A stretch of DNA of 21,203 nucleotides from CAJCIY01 sp036379355 (lineage in GTDB: Bacteria; Actinomycetota; Actinomycetes; Mycobacteriales; CAJCIY01), in contig DASVGV010000132.1 in the NCBI GenBank assembly GCA_036379355.1, forward strand, positions 1 through 21,203, given 5' to 3'. How positions within the stretch are numbered: the stretch's first letter is position 1; each line of letters begins with the position of its first letter. The notes under the pieces are model-generated. The model saw only the letters and a program-made list of their open reading frames with translations. It did not search any database and was not told where the DNA came from. The position numbers and the translations under genes were made by a program. Positions 1 through 6,862 of this stretch are shown piece after piece.

Positions 1-431
1 CCGAGTGCCTGCGTGCCGGCCACTGGGAGGGCCTCGACGCGGCCGCCCTCGCCGGGGTCGTGTCGGCGCTGGTCTACGAGCCCCGACGTGACGAGGCGCC
101 GTCGCACGCCCCGCCCGCCCCGTGCCGCGCCGCGCTCGACAAGACCCTCCGTACCTGGGCCGATCTGGGCGAGGTCGAGGCGCGGCACCGGCTCGACACG
201 CTGCGCCGGCCGGATGCCGGTCTCGCCTGGTCGATGCACCGGTGGGCGTCCGGCGCGTCGCTGGAGACCGTCCTCGACGACGGCGAGGTGCTGCCTGGCG
301 ACTTCGTGCGGTGGTGCAAGCAGCTCGTCGACCTGCTGGGTCAGATCGCCGGAGCGGACGGCACACCGGTCGCCGCCGTCGCGACCCAGGCGGCTGCTCT
401 CGTCCGCCGCGGCGTCGTCGCGTACGGCTGA
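1..431 (+). CDS. helY: HelY-like DEAD/DEAH-box helicase, C-terminal end (partial)
   Basis: This is the 3' end of a gene whose start lies outside the window; the reading frame is open from base 3 to the TGA at 429-431, giving 142 residues. The residues match the DSHCT domain that closes Mtr4/Ski2-like RNA helicases of the actinobacterial HelY type: a helical stretch with LRAGHWEGLDAAALAGVVS, then VYEPRRD, and near the end GDFVRWCKQLVDLLGQI, which is close to the HelY C-terminus as I remember it. The family couples ATP hydrolysis to unwinding of nucleic acid; the helicase core itself is not visible here. The gene converges on glpD with only 30 bp between the stops. An exonuclease gene close to helY is also seen in mycobacteria (recalled), which supports the call. 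Confidence 0.85.
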   Translation, partial: ECLRAGHWEGLDAAALAGVVSALVYEPRRDEAPSHAPPAPCRAALDKTLRTWADLGEVEARHRLDTLRRPDAGLAWSMHRWASGASLETVLDDGEVLPGDFVRWCKQLVDLLGQIAGADGTPVAAVATQAAALVRRGVVAYG

Positions 432-461
432 GTGTCCGGCCTCGCACCGACCGGGGAACGG

Positions 462-2117
462 TCAGGCGGGCAACGGAAGGGCGGCACCGAGCACGCCGCG
501 CTCGGCGGCCACTGCGGCCACGTACGCCGGCACCTGCCCCGCGGCCCACGCGGCGTCGCGCCCGATCTCGGCCGCGAGCACGGACGCGGCCGCTGCCGCG
601 GACGGCAGGCCGGCGTCGCGCGCCCGCAGGGACAGCCGCATCCGCCGCGAGAACACGTCGTCGAGACAGGCCGCACCCTCGTGGCGGGCGGCCTGCACCA
701 CCTCGGCCATCAGATGGTCCGCGGCGGGGGACAGCTGCCTGCCGGCCGCCGGATCCTCCGCAACGATCGACAGAACCGAGGCCGCCTTCTCGCCCTGCTG
801 GCGGGTGAGGCTCACCGCGACCTCTTCGTCGAGTCCGAGCGCCTCCGCGGCGGCGGTGACGTCGGCGAGGACCTCGTCGTAGAGCCGCCCGGTCCCGCCG
901 AGCGGAATGTCGTCGGTCCGGCACGGCGCCGAACGCCCGTCGCGGGCCACCAGCAGGTCGACCACCTCGGCGGCCATCCGCCGGTACGTGGTGAGCTTGC
1001 CGCCCGTGATCGTGACCAGCCCGCCGGGGGAGGCGATCAACGTGTGGCGACGGGAGAGGTCCGACATCGACGCGCCCTCGCCGCGCAGGAGCGGCCGCGC
1101 ACCGGCCCACGCGCCGAGCACGTCGTCCTCCGTGAGCCCCATGTCGAACACGTCGTTGCCGGCCCGCAGCACGTAGCCGAGATCGGCGGCGTCCACGGAG
1201 ATCTCGTCCAGCGGTCCCCCGTACTCGGTGTCCGTCGTCCCCAGGATCGTCTGGCGCCCCCAGGGAATCGCGAACATCGACCGCCCGTCGCCGGCACGCG
1301 ACGGCAGCAGCACGGAGGCGCCGGTCAGCGGGAGGCGGTGGTGGTCGACGACCAGATGCACACCCTTGCTCGGCACGACCAGCGGCTCGTCCTGTCCGGC
1401 CTGGCCCAGCAGCGTGTCGACCCAGATGCCCGTCGCGTTCACGACGTGACGGGCGCGGATCTCGTACGCCTGGCCCGAGATGTCGTCGCGGACGGCGGCG
1501 CCCCGCACTGCCCCGTCCGGGGCGACCAGCAGTTCGGTGGCCTCGGTGTACGTCAGCGCGATCGCCCCGAACGAACGGGCGGCCTGGACGACCGCGAGCA
1601 CCAGGCGGGCGTCGTCGGTGGCGCAGTCGCCGTAGACGTAGGCGTAGTCCAGACCGCTTCGCGCCAGCGCCGGCGCCAGCGTGATCGCCTCGACCGCATC
1701 GACCTTCTCGTGCCGCCGCACGTTGCGGACGCCCGCGAACACGTCGTACGTCGTCAGCCCGAGACCGAGCAGCCGCCGCTTGGCCGTGTCGGGCCAGACG
1801 GGATAGACGAAGTCCATCGGCCGGACCAGATGGGGGGCGAGGCGCATGAGCTGCTGGCGCTCGAGGACACCCTCTCGGACGAGCGAGAACTCGTAGTTCT
1901 CGAGGTAGCGCAGTCCACCGTGCACGAGTTTGGAGCTCTTCGACGAGGTTCCGCTGGCGAGGTCACCCTTGTCGATGACGGCCACGGTCAGCCCCCGGGA
2001 TGCGGCGTCCAGAGCCACCCCTGCGCCGGTGGCGCCCATGCCGACGACCAGCACGTCGACACCGGTCGCGGCGTCGGCGACGTCCGCGTCACGGTGGGCG
2101 AGAGAGAACGGCCGCAC
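462..2117 (-). CDS. glpD: Aerobic glycerol-3-phosphate dehydrogenase (FAD)
   Basis: The 551-residue product oxidises sn-glycerol 3-phosphate to dihydroxyacetone phosphate and passes electrons through FAD to the quinone pool at the membrane. The N-terminal Rossmann motif GMGATGAG (residues 26-33) binds FAD, followed by the family block SGTSSKSSKLVHGGLRYLE (about 55-73). Further conserved blocks are YGDCATDDARL, the FAIPWGRQTILGTTDTEY segment of the substrate domain, and the ITGGKLTTYR signature that closes the FAD domain; the last 130 or so residues form the C-terminal helical domain. Length is normal for GlpD. The start is GTG, with no good Shine-Dalgarno sequence, but the stop of the upstream exonuclease lies only 9 bp before it, so the two are probably cotranscribed and translationally coupled. 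No glycerol kinase or facilitator is nearby. Confidence 0.95.
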   Translation of the reverse strand: MRPFSLAHRDADVADAATGVDVLVVGMGATGAGVALDAASRGLTVAVIDKGDLASGTSSKSSKLVHGGLRYLENYEFSLVREGVLERQQLMRLAPHLVRPMDFVYPVWPDTAKRRLLGLGLTTYDVFAGVRNVRRHEKVDAVEAITLAPALARSGLDYAYVYGDCATDDARLVLAVVQAARSFGAIALTYTEATELLVAPDGAVRGAAVRDDISGQAYEIRARHVVNATGIWVDTLLGQAGQDEPLVVPSKGVHLVVDHHRLPLTGASVLLPSRAGDGRSMFAIPWGRQTILGTTDTEYGGPLDEISVDAADLGYVLRAGNDVFDMGLTEDDVLGAWAGARPLLRGEGASMSDLSRRHTLIASPGGLVTITGGKLTTYRRMAAEVVDLLVARDGRSAPCRTDDIPLGGTGRLYDEVLADVTAAAEALGLDEEVAVSLTRQQGEKAASVLSIVAEDPAAGRQLSPAADHLMAEVVQAARHEGAACLDDVFSRRMRLSLRARDAGLPSAAAAASVLAAEIGRDAAWAAGQVPAYVAAVAAERGVLGAALPLPA

Positions 2118-2126
2118 CTGGTCAGG

Positions 2127-3017
2127 CTACCCAGTGGTAGCGGACGTCAGGGCCGTGACCAGGCGACTCGCCGAGGACCGAATGCCCCAGCGGTCGGCCA
2201 GAGCGACCAGGCCATCGGGGTCGTCAGGGCTCGCAGGCAGCGCCGCCTTCAGCGGGGGAAGGGGGCAGTCGCGCACCACACGGACGACCGGCCCTGCCGC
2301 CTCGACGTAGGCGCGGGCGGCGGCCACCTTGGCGCCACCCGTCACGTCCGCGCCGCCGTCCAGCGCCGCGAGAAGCCCGTCGATGCTGCCGTACTTCGTG
2401 ATCAGGGCGGCCGCGGTCTTCTCCCCGACACCAGGCACGCCGGGCAGTCCGTCACTGGGATCGCCTCGCAGCAGGGCGAAGTCGGCGTATGCCGCGGCCG
2501 ACGGCAGACCGTACTTGCGCCGTACGAAGTCCTCGTCGAGGACCGCGTCCTTCGTCACCGTGTAGACCACGCGGGTCCGCTGATCGATCAGCTGGAACAG
2601 GTCGCGGTCCCCGGTGACCACGAGAACGTCGGACTGCGCCTGCGCCGCGAGCGTTCCGATGACGTCGTCGGCCTCGAAGCCGGACGAGCCCGCGACACAG
2701 ATTCCCACCGCGTCGAGGACCGCCAGGATGACCTCGACCTGCGGTGCGAGCTCGTCGGGCGTGTCCGTGTCGTTGCCCTCGACCACGCGGTGCGCCTTGT
2801 ACGACGGCAGGGCGTCCACGCGGAACTGCGGCCGCCAGTCGTGGTCCAGGCAGCAGACGAGCTGGCGCGGGCGGTGGGTCGTGATGAGGCGGGCGACGTG
2901 GTCGAGAAAGCCGCGGACCGCGTTCACCGGCGTGCCGTCCGGGGCCGTCACCGAGGCGGGCACGCCATAGAAGGCGCGAAACCACATCGAGGCCCCGTCG
3001 AGCAGCATGAGCGTCAC
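2127..3017 (-). CDS. 5'-3' exonuclease (FEN/Pol I N-terminal domain-like)
   Basis: The 296-residue product is a stand-alone relative of the 5' nuclease domain of DNA polymerase I, expected to remove RNA primers or 5' flaps. Metal-binding acidic residues are visible in order: D7 (LMLLDGAS), E115/D117/D118 (FEADDVIG), D137/D139 (VTGDRDLFQL) and D186/D189 (LRGDPSDGLPG). The helix-three-turn-helix DNA-binding motif follows at GVPGVGEKTA (193-202). I chose the GTG at 3015-3017, which gives VTLMLLDGAS; the ATG at 3006-3008 is the alternative. A longer reading up to 3173 adds 52 Arg/Gly-rich residues unlike the family and is rejected. A CACGCT hexamer ends 7 nt before the GTG, a near miss to a leaderless TANNNT promoter. 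It is the first gene of a pair with glpD. Confidence 0.93.
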   Translation of the reverse strand: MTLMLLDGASMWFRAFYGVPASVTAPDGTPVNAVRGFLDHVARLITTHRPRQLVCCLDHDWRPQFRVDALPSYKAHRVVEGNDTDTPDELAPQVEVILAVLDAVGICVAGSSGFEADDVIGTLAAQAQSDVLVVTGDRDLFQLIDQRTRVVYTVTKDAVLDEDFVRRKYGLPSAAAYADFALLRGDPSDGLPGVPGVGEKTAAALITKYGSIDGLLAALDGGADVTGGAKVAAARAYVEAAGPVVRVVRDCPLPPLKAALPASPDDPDGLVALADRWGIRSSASRLVTALTSATTG

Positions 3018-3071
3018 GTCGCGCAGCGTGCCATGGCATCGGCGCCGGTGCCGGCAGGAGCCGGCGGCTGC

Positions 3072-3186
3072 CCCGTACGGGCCCTTCAGTCCTGGGACTC
3101 CCCGGACGAAGTACGTGAGGTCCCGGCCAACCGGCCGGGATGAGCGAGACGCAGTGATCCGCGCGACCCTCACCGACCCGTACGGG
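3072..3186. promoter_or_regulatory. Symmetric palindrome cluster in divergent intergenic region
   Basis: The 254 bp between the exonuclease (-) and the small exported protein (+) has no credible gene. It holds a perfect 8-bp inverted repeat with a 4-nt spacer at 3121-3140 (TCCCGGCC-aacc-GGCCGGGA), flanked on each side by an identical 10-bp palindrome CCCGTACGGG at 3072-3081 and 3177-3186. The two flanking copies lie 39 and 36 bp from the central repeat. This could be an operator array for a dimeric regulator of one or both divergent genes, or a set of hairpins in a leader. GC-rich palindromes also arise by chance in such genomes, and CCCGTACGGG occurs once more inside the epimerase gene (near 13264). 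Confidence 0.4.
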
Positions 3187-3271
3187 CACGGAGGAAGATC
3201 GGTCGCCTAGGCCGCGCGGGGAGTGAATGGCGAGACCGGCTCGTTCGTCGACCAGGCGAACGGGAGCAGCA

Positions 3272-3490
3272 ATGTCCGGCATCAGCACACGCCGTCTGGT
3301 CGTCGGCGCCGCCCTCGCGGGGGCGGTCGTCGTTGCCGTCGGCGCGCCGGCGGTGGCGACCCAGTCGCACCACCGGCAGCCCCCGGCGGGCCAGCCCGTG
3401 ACGTCGACACCGTTGCCGGTGGAGATCGGAACGGCGGTCCAGTACGTCAGGGACGCGGACGGCACCATTCACCAGGTGCCGCCCCGCTGA
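3272..3490 (+). CDS. Small exported protein of unknown function
   Basis: A 72-residue protein with an N-terminal export signal: STRRLVV (residues 5-11) resembles a twin-arginine motif, followed by a hydrophobic core of alanine, valine and glycine to about residue 24 and a likely cleavage site after APAVA (residue 29). The mature part would be only about 43 residues, polar and proline-rich (HHRQPP, then VQYVRDADGTIHQVPPR). I do not recognise a family. The ATG at 3272 has GGGAG upstream at 3262-3266. An in-frame ATG at 3227, preceded by GGGGAG, would add 15 basic residues and is possible because Tat signals can have long n-regions. A strong terminator follows the stop, so this is probably a single-gene transcript. 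Confidence 0.7.
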   Translation: MSGISTRRLVVGAALAGAVVVAVGAPAVATQSHHRQPPAGQPVTSTPLPVEIGTAVQYVRDADGTIHQVPPR

Positions 3491-3499
3491 GTCGAGACC

Positions 3500-3536
3500 G
3501 CAGGGCCGGGTCGGGAGATCCCCGCCCCGGCCCTGC
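3500..3536 (+). terminator. Strong GC-rich hairpin terminator
   Basis: The arm at 3500-3515 (GCAGGGCCGGGTCGGG) pairs with 3521-3536 (CCCGCCCCGGCCCTGC), giving a 16-bp stem with one mismatch and a 5-nt loop. No U-tract follows, as is common in high-GC actinomycetes. It lies 10 nt after the stop of the small exported protein and ends just before the lrpA promoter, so it separates the two transcription units. Confidence 0.75.
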
Positions 3537-3548
3537 GTGCGTCTCTCG

Positions 3549-3554
3549 TACCCT
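3549..3554 (+). promoter_or_regulatory. Candidate -10 element for a leaderless lrpA transcript
   Basis: TACCCT fits the actinobacterial TANNNT -10 motif and is followed by exactly 7 nt before the GTG start at 3562, so transcription would start at the start codon. No -35 element can be seen, because that region is the terminator stem. The nearby AAGG (3557-3560) is too close to the GTG to act as a normal ribosome binding site. Confidence 0.45.
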
Positions 3555-3561
3555 CCAAGGC

Positions 3562-4020
3562 GTGCTGGAGCAGACCGACCGCCAGATCGTGTCGCTGCTG
3601 TCGTCCGACGGGCGGATGTCGTACACCGCACTGGCCCGGGCGACCGGCCTGTCCGTGTCCGCGGCCCATCAGCGGGTACGGCGGCTGGAGGAACGGGGGG
3701 TCATCACCGGCTACACCGCGCGGATCGACCACGACCTGGTCGGCCTGCCACTGACCGCGTTCGTGGCGCTCACGCCCCTGGACCCGGCCGCGCCTGACGA
3801 CGTGCCGGCTCAGGTCGCCGACCTCGCCGAGGTCGAGTCCTGCCACTCGGTGGCCGGCACCGAGAGCTACCTGCTGCTCGCCCGCGTGGCGGGGCCGCCG
3901 GGGCTGGAGCAGTTGCTGGCCGAGATCCGCACGCGGTGCGGCATGGCCACCCGTACGACGGTCGTGCTGACCACGCCGTTCGAAGGCCGCCCGCCGGCGA
4001 TTCCGCAGGAACCGGCATGA
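3562..4020 (+). CDS. lrpA: Lrp/AsnC-family regulator, LrpA-like (lysine aminotransferase-linked)
   Basis: A 152-residue feast/famine regulator. An N-terminal helix-turn-helix (about residues 4-50: DRQIVSLLSSDGRMSY, then LARATGLSVSAAHQRVRRLE and RGVITGY) is followed by the ligand-binding RAM domain (about 62-140). The segment TPLDPAAPDD and EVESCHSVAGTESYLLLARV closely resemble M. tuberculosis Rv3291c (LrpA) as I recall it, and that gene lies next to lat in M. tuberculosis. Such proteins form dimers to octamers and usually sense an amino acid; lysine or an aminoadipate-type ligand is my inference from the neighbours. The GTG at 3562 starts the family N-terminus; longer readings to 3223 run back through the exported-protein gene. 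Its TGA overlaps the ATG of the CoA-transferase by 4 nt (ATGA), making it the first gene of a three-gene operon. Confidence 0.92.
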   Translation: MLEQTDRQIVSLLSSDGRMSYTALARATGLSVSAAHQRVRRLEERGVITGYTARIDHDLVGLPLTAFVALTPLDPAAPDDVPAQVADLAEVESCHSVAGTESYLLLARVAGPPGLEQLLAEIRTRCGMATRTTVVLTTPFEGRPPAIPQEPA

Positions 4021-5225
4021 CGGCGTCCTGGCCGGACGCGCCACCGCACCCCGGGCCCCTGAGCGGCGTCCGCGTCCTGGACCTGTCCCGCGTCCTCGCC
4101 GGGCCCTACGCCGCGATGGTCCTGTCCGACCTGGGCGCAGACGTCATCAAGGTCGAGCGCCCGGCGGTCGGGGACGACACGCGCCACTGGGGGCCGCCGT
4201 TCCACGGACCCGACGCGACGTACTTCCTGTCCGTGAACCGGAACCGCCGCGCCCTGGCAGTCGACCTGAGCCAGCCCGAGGGCCTGGCGGTCGTGAAGCG
4301 GTTGGCCGATGGCGCCGACGTCGTCCTGGAGAACTTCCTGCCGCGGCACCTGCGCAAGATGGGGCTGGACGCAGTCCGCGACGAGTCCCGGTCCACGTGG
4401 GTGTCGGTCCGGGGGGCCAGCAGCAACGGGATCGACGGCGAGAACCCGGGATACGACGTCATGGCCCAGGCCCGCTCGGGCCTCATGCACATCACCGGCG
4501 CCGCGGACGGCCCGGCGACCAAGGTGGGAGTCGCCATCGCAGACGTCGTCACCGGACTGCACGCGGCGGTCGCGGCTGTTGCGGGTGTGGCGGCGCGAGC
4601 CCGCGGAGGTGCCGCTCCGACCATCGAGGTTCCCTTGCTGGAGAGCATGATCGCGGCTCTCGTCAACCAGTCGGCGGCGGCCCTGAACGGCGGGATCGAC
4701 CCCATGCGGATGGGCAACGAGCACCCGTCGGTCGTGCCGTACGGCCCGCTGCCGACGGCCGACGTACCTCTCGTCATCGGCGCTGCGAACGACGGGCAGT
4801 TCCAGGCCTTCACCCGCGTACTCGGCCGGCCCGACCTGGCGACGGACCCCCGGTTTGCGACCAACCGGGATCGCGTGGAGAACCGCGCGGTGCTGTTGCC
4901 GCTGCTGGTGTCGCTGCTCGTCGCGCGCCCCGCTGCCGACTGGGCGGCCGAGCTCGTGCGGGCCGGAGTCCCGTCCGCTCCCGTCAACACGGTGGCGGAC
5001 GCGCTCGCGGACCCGCACGTGGCGGCCGCCGGTCTCGTCGTCGAGTCCCAGCACGACGGCACTCCGGTACGCCTGGTCGCCTCGCCTTTCCTCGTCGACG
5101 GGGTCCGCCCGTCCGTCCGTACGGGACCGCCGGCGATCGGCGCCGACACCGACGAGGTCCTCGCGGGCCTCGGCTTCTCCGCCACCGCGATCGACGACCT
5201 GCGCGGCAGGGGAGTGGTGGCGTGA
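4017..5225 (+). CDS. Class III CoA-transferase (CaiB/BaiF family)
   Basis: The 402-residue product belongs to the family of formyl-CoA:oxalate and succinyl-CoA:glutarate CoA-transferases, which move CoA from one acyl-CoA to a free carboxylic acid. The N-terminal LSGVRVLDLSRVLAGPYAAM and DLGADVIKVERP are the family signature, the NRNRRALAVDLSQPEG block follows, and the catalytic aspartate should be D147 in GYDVMAQARSGLM. Length is normal (about 400). It starts with an ATG that overlaps the lrpA stop and its own TGA overlaps the GTG of the ThDP enzyme, so the three are one operon. The acceptor acid cannot be read from sequence. Glutarate would fit a lysine pathway; oxalate would fit the pairing with a ThDP enzyme (as in Frc/Oxc). 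Both are inference. Confidence 0.92.
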   Translation: MTASWPDAPPHPGPLSGVRVLDLSRVLAGPYAAMVLSDLGADVIKVERPAVGDDTRHWGPPFHGPDATYFLSVNRNRRALAVDLSQPEGLAVVKRLADGADVVLENFLPRHLRKMGLDAVRDESRSTWVSVRGASSNGIDGENPGYDVMAQARSGLMHITGAADGPATKVGVAIADVVTGLHAAVAAVAGVAARARGGAAPTIEVPLLESMIAALVNQSAAALNGGIDPMRMGNEHPSVVPYGPLPTADVPLVIGAANDGQFQAFTRVLGRPDLATDPRFATNRDRVENRAVLLPLLVSLLVARPAADWAAELVRAGVPSAPVNTVADALADPHVAAAGLVVESQHDGTPVRLVASPFLVDGVRPSVRTGPPAIGADTDEVLAGLGFSATAIDDLRGRGVVA

Positions 5226-6862
5226 ACGGCGCCGACACGATCGTCGCCGGCCTCGGCTTCGCGGGCGTCGACGTGGTCTTCGGCCTGCCGGGAGTACACA
5301 ACCTTGCTCTCTGGGAGTCCTTGTCGCGCAGCAGCATTCGCCTTGTCGGCGTACGGCACGAGCAGGCCGCAGCCTATGCCGCGGACGGATACGCCCGGGC
5401 CACGGGACGGCTCGGCGTCGCCCTCACGACGACCGGCCCGGGTGCGGCCAACACGCTGGGGGCGGTCGGGGAAGCCTGGGCGTCCCGCTCGCCGATCCTC
5501 GTGATCGCGACCGACATCGCCACGACGGTCCGCCGACCCGGCGTCTACCGCGGCGCCCTGCACGAGACCGTCGGCCAGGAGAACCTGTTCCGCCCGCTCA
5601 CCCGTGCGGTTCACGTCGTGACCAGCCCCTACGACCTGCGTCAGACACTCGGCGACGCGCTCGTGGGCGCCAGACGCGAAGCCCCGCGCCCGACCTACCT
5701 ACAAGTCCCCTGCGACCTGCTGGGCGTCGAGATGGACTTCGACGACTGGGCCGGCTGGAGTTCGCTCCGATCGAGCGGACCGGTGTCACCCCGAGACCTG
5801 GCCTCCGCGGCCGACATGATCCAGGCCGCGCAGCGGCCGCTGGTCTGGGCGGGCGGGGGAGCGGTGGGTGCCGCCGCGGAGGTCGCGGCGCTGGCGGAGC
5901 GGATCAGCGCGCCCGTCGTCACGACGTACATGGCACGCGGACTCCTCGGGCCGGACCATCCGCTCGCTGTAGGGCTCCCGCCGCACCTGCCCGAGTGCGG
6001 CGAGCTGTGGGACGGCGCGGACCTGGTGATAGCGATCGGCACCGACTTCGACGGCATGATGACCCAGAACTGGGCGCAGCCGGCGCCACCTCGACTGGTG
6101 GCGATCAACATCGACCGGGTGGACGCTGCCAAGGCCTACGAGCCGGACGTCACGCTCGCGGGCGACGCGGCGAGGGTCCTCGCCGAGCTGGTCCCCAGAC
6201 TGCCCGAGCGTGACGGTTCTCCTGTCACGGAAGAGCTGCGGCGACGGCGCCGGCAGGCTCGTGAGCGGCTGGAAGCCGAGCAGCCGCAAGCGTTCTCGTT
6301 CCTCGATGCGATGGCAGACGTGCTACCCGACGAGAGCGTGGTCGTGGCGGACATGTGCATCCCCGGCTACTGGTACGCCGCCCTCGGCCGGGTCGGCGGT
6401 CCGCGCCGGCTCGCGTACCCGGTCGGGTGGGGCACGCTCGGCTTCGCGCTCCCCGCGAGCATCGGCACCGCCACCGCCGCGGCACTCGGCGCCGTCGACG
6501 GTCCGGTCGTCTGCCTCTGCGGCGACGGCGGGTTCCTGTTCGCCGCCGGCGAGCTCGCCACGGTCGCTCAGGAGCGGCTGCCGCTCACCATCGTCCTCGT
6601 CGACGACGGAGGCTACGGAATGCTGCGCTACGACCAGAAGCGCGCCGGCCAGCAGCTGTTCGGCACAGATCTGGTCACGCCCGACTTCGCCGCGCTGGCA
6701 GCCAGCTTCGGCATCGGCGCGACGACGGTCGACGGGTTCGGCGACGCGTTCGAAACCGCTCTGGCCGAGCACATCTCGGACACGCACCCGAGCATGCTGG
6801 TCGTGCGTGCTGCGCTCGATCCACCGCCGACGACCAGTCCGCGCTGGTACCGCCGTCGCTAG
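5222..6862 (+). CDS. ThDP-dependent enzyme of the acetolactate synthase/2-oxoacid decarboxylase superfamily
   Basis: A 546-residue protein with the usual three domains: an N-terminal pyrimidine-binding domain (about 1-170) with the catalytic glutamate E47 in VGVRHEQAAAYAADGYARATG, a central domain (about 190-325), and a C-terminal pyrophosphate-binding domain with GDGGF at 434-438. The ThDP/Mg motif normally ends in NN; here the matching place reads LVDDGGYG (D461, D462), an uncommon variant. The start GTG overlaps the CoA-transferase stop. No ilvN-like small subunit is present and the lysine-type neighbours argue against valine/isoleucine synthesis. Candidates are a decarboxylase for 2-oxoadipate or another 2-oxoacid, or an oxalyl-CoA decarboxylase-like lyase; sequence alone does not decide. 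Its TAG stop shares the CTAG at 6859-6862 with the opposing aldehyde dehydrogenase. Confidence 0.88.
   Translation: MNGADTIVAGLGFAGVDVVFGLPGVHNLALWESLSRSSIRLVGVRHEQAAAYAADGYARATGRLGVALTTTGPGAANTLGAVGEAWASRSPILVIATDIATTVRRPGVYRGALHETVGQENLFRPLTRAVHVVTSPYDLRQTLGDALVGARREAPRPTYLQVPCDLLGVEMDFDDWAGWSSLRSSGPVSPRDLASAADMIQAAQRPLVWAGGGAVGAAAEVAALAERISAPVVTTYMARGLLGPDHPLAVGLPPHLPECGELWDGADLVIAIGTDFDGMMTQNWAQPAPPRLVAINIDRVDAAKAYEPDVTLAGDAARVLAELVPRLPERDGSPVTEELRRRRRQARERLEAEQPQAFSFLDAMADVLPDESVVVADMCIPGYWYAALGRVGGPRRLAYPVGWGTLGFALPASIGTATAAALGAVDGPVVCLCGDGGFLFAAGELATVAQERLPLTIVLVDDGGYGMLRYDQKRAGQQLFGTDLVTPDFAALAASFGIGATTVDGFGDAFETALAEHISDTHPSMLVVRAALDPPPTTSPRWYRRR

Noticed and set aside
432..3143. A 903-codon open frame on the plus strand
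   Set aside because: It is antisense to glpD and the exonuclease, both of which have clear family motifs; its translation is Arg/Gly/Val-rich with no recognisable domain. Such long antisense frames are common at this GC content.
3007..3210. Plus-strand open frame of 67 codons ahead of the small exported protein
   Set aside because: It overlaps the start of the exonuclease and the palindrome cluster and has no family-like sequence or ribosome binding site.
5222..6862. Acetolactate synthase large subunit (ilvB)
   Set aside because: There is no ilvN or ilvC beside it, the cofactor motif ends in DD rather than NN, and it is coupled to a CoA-transferase.
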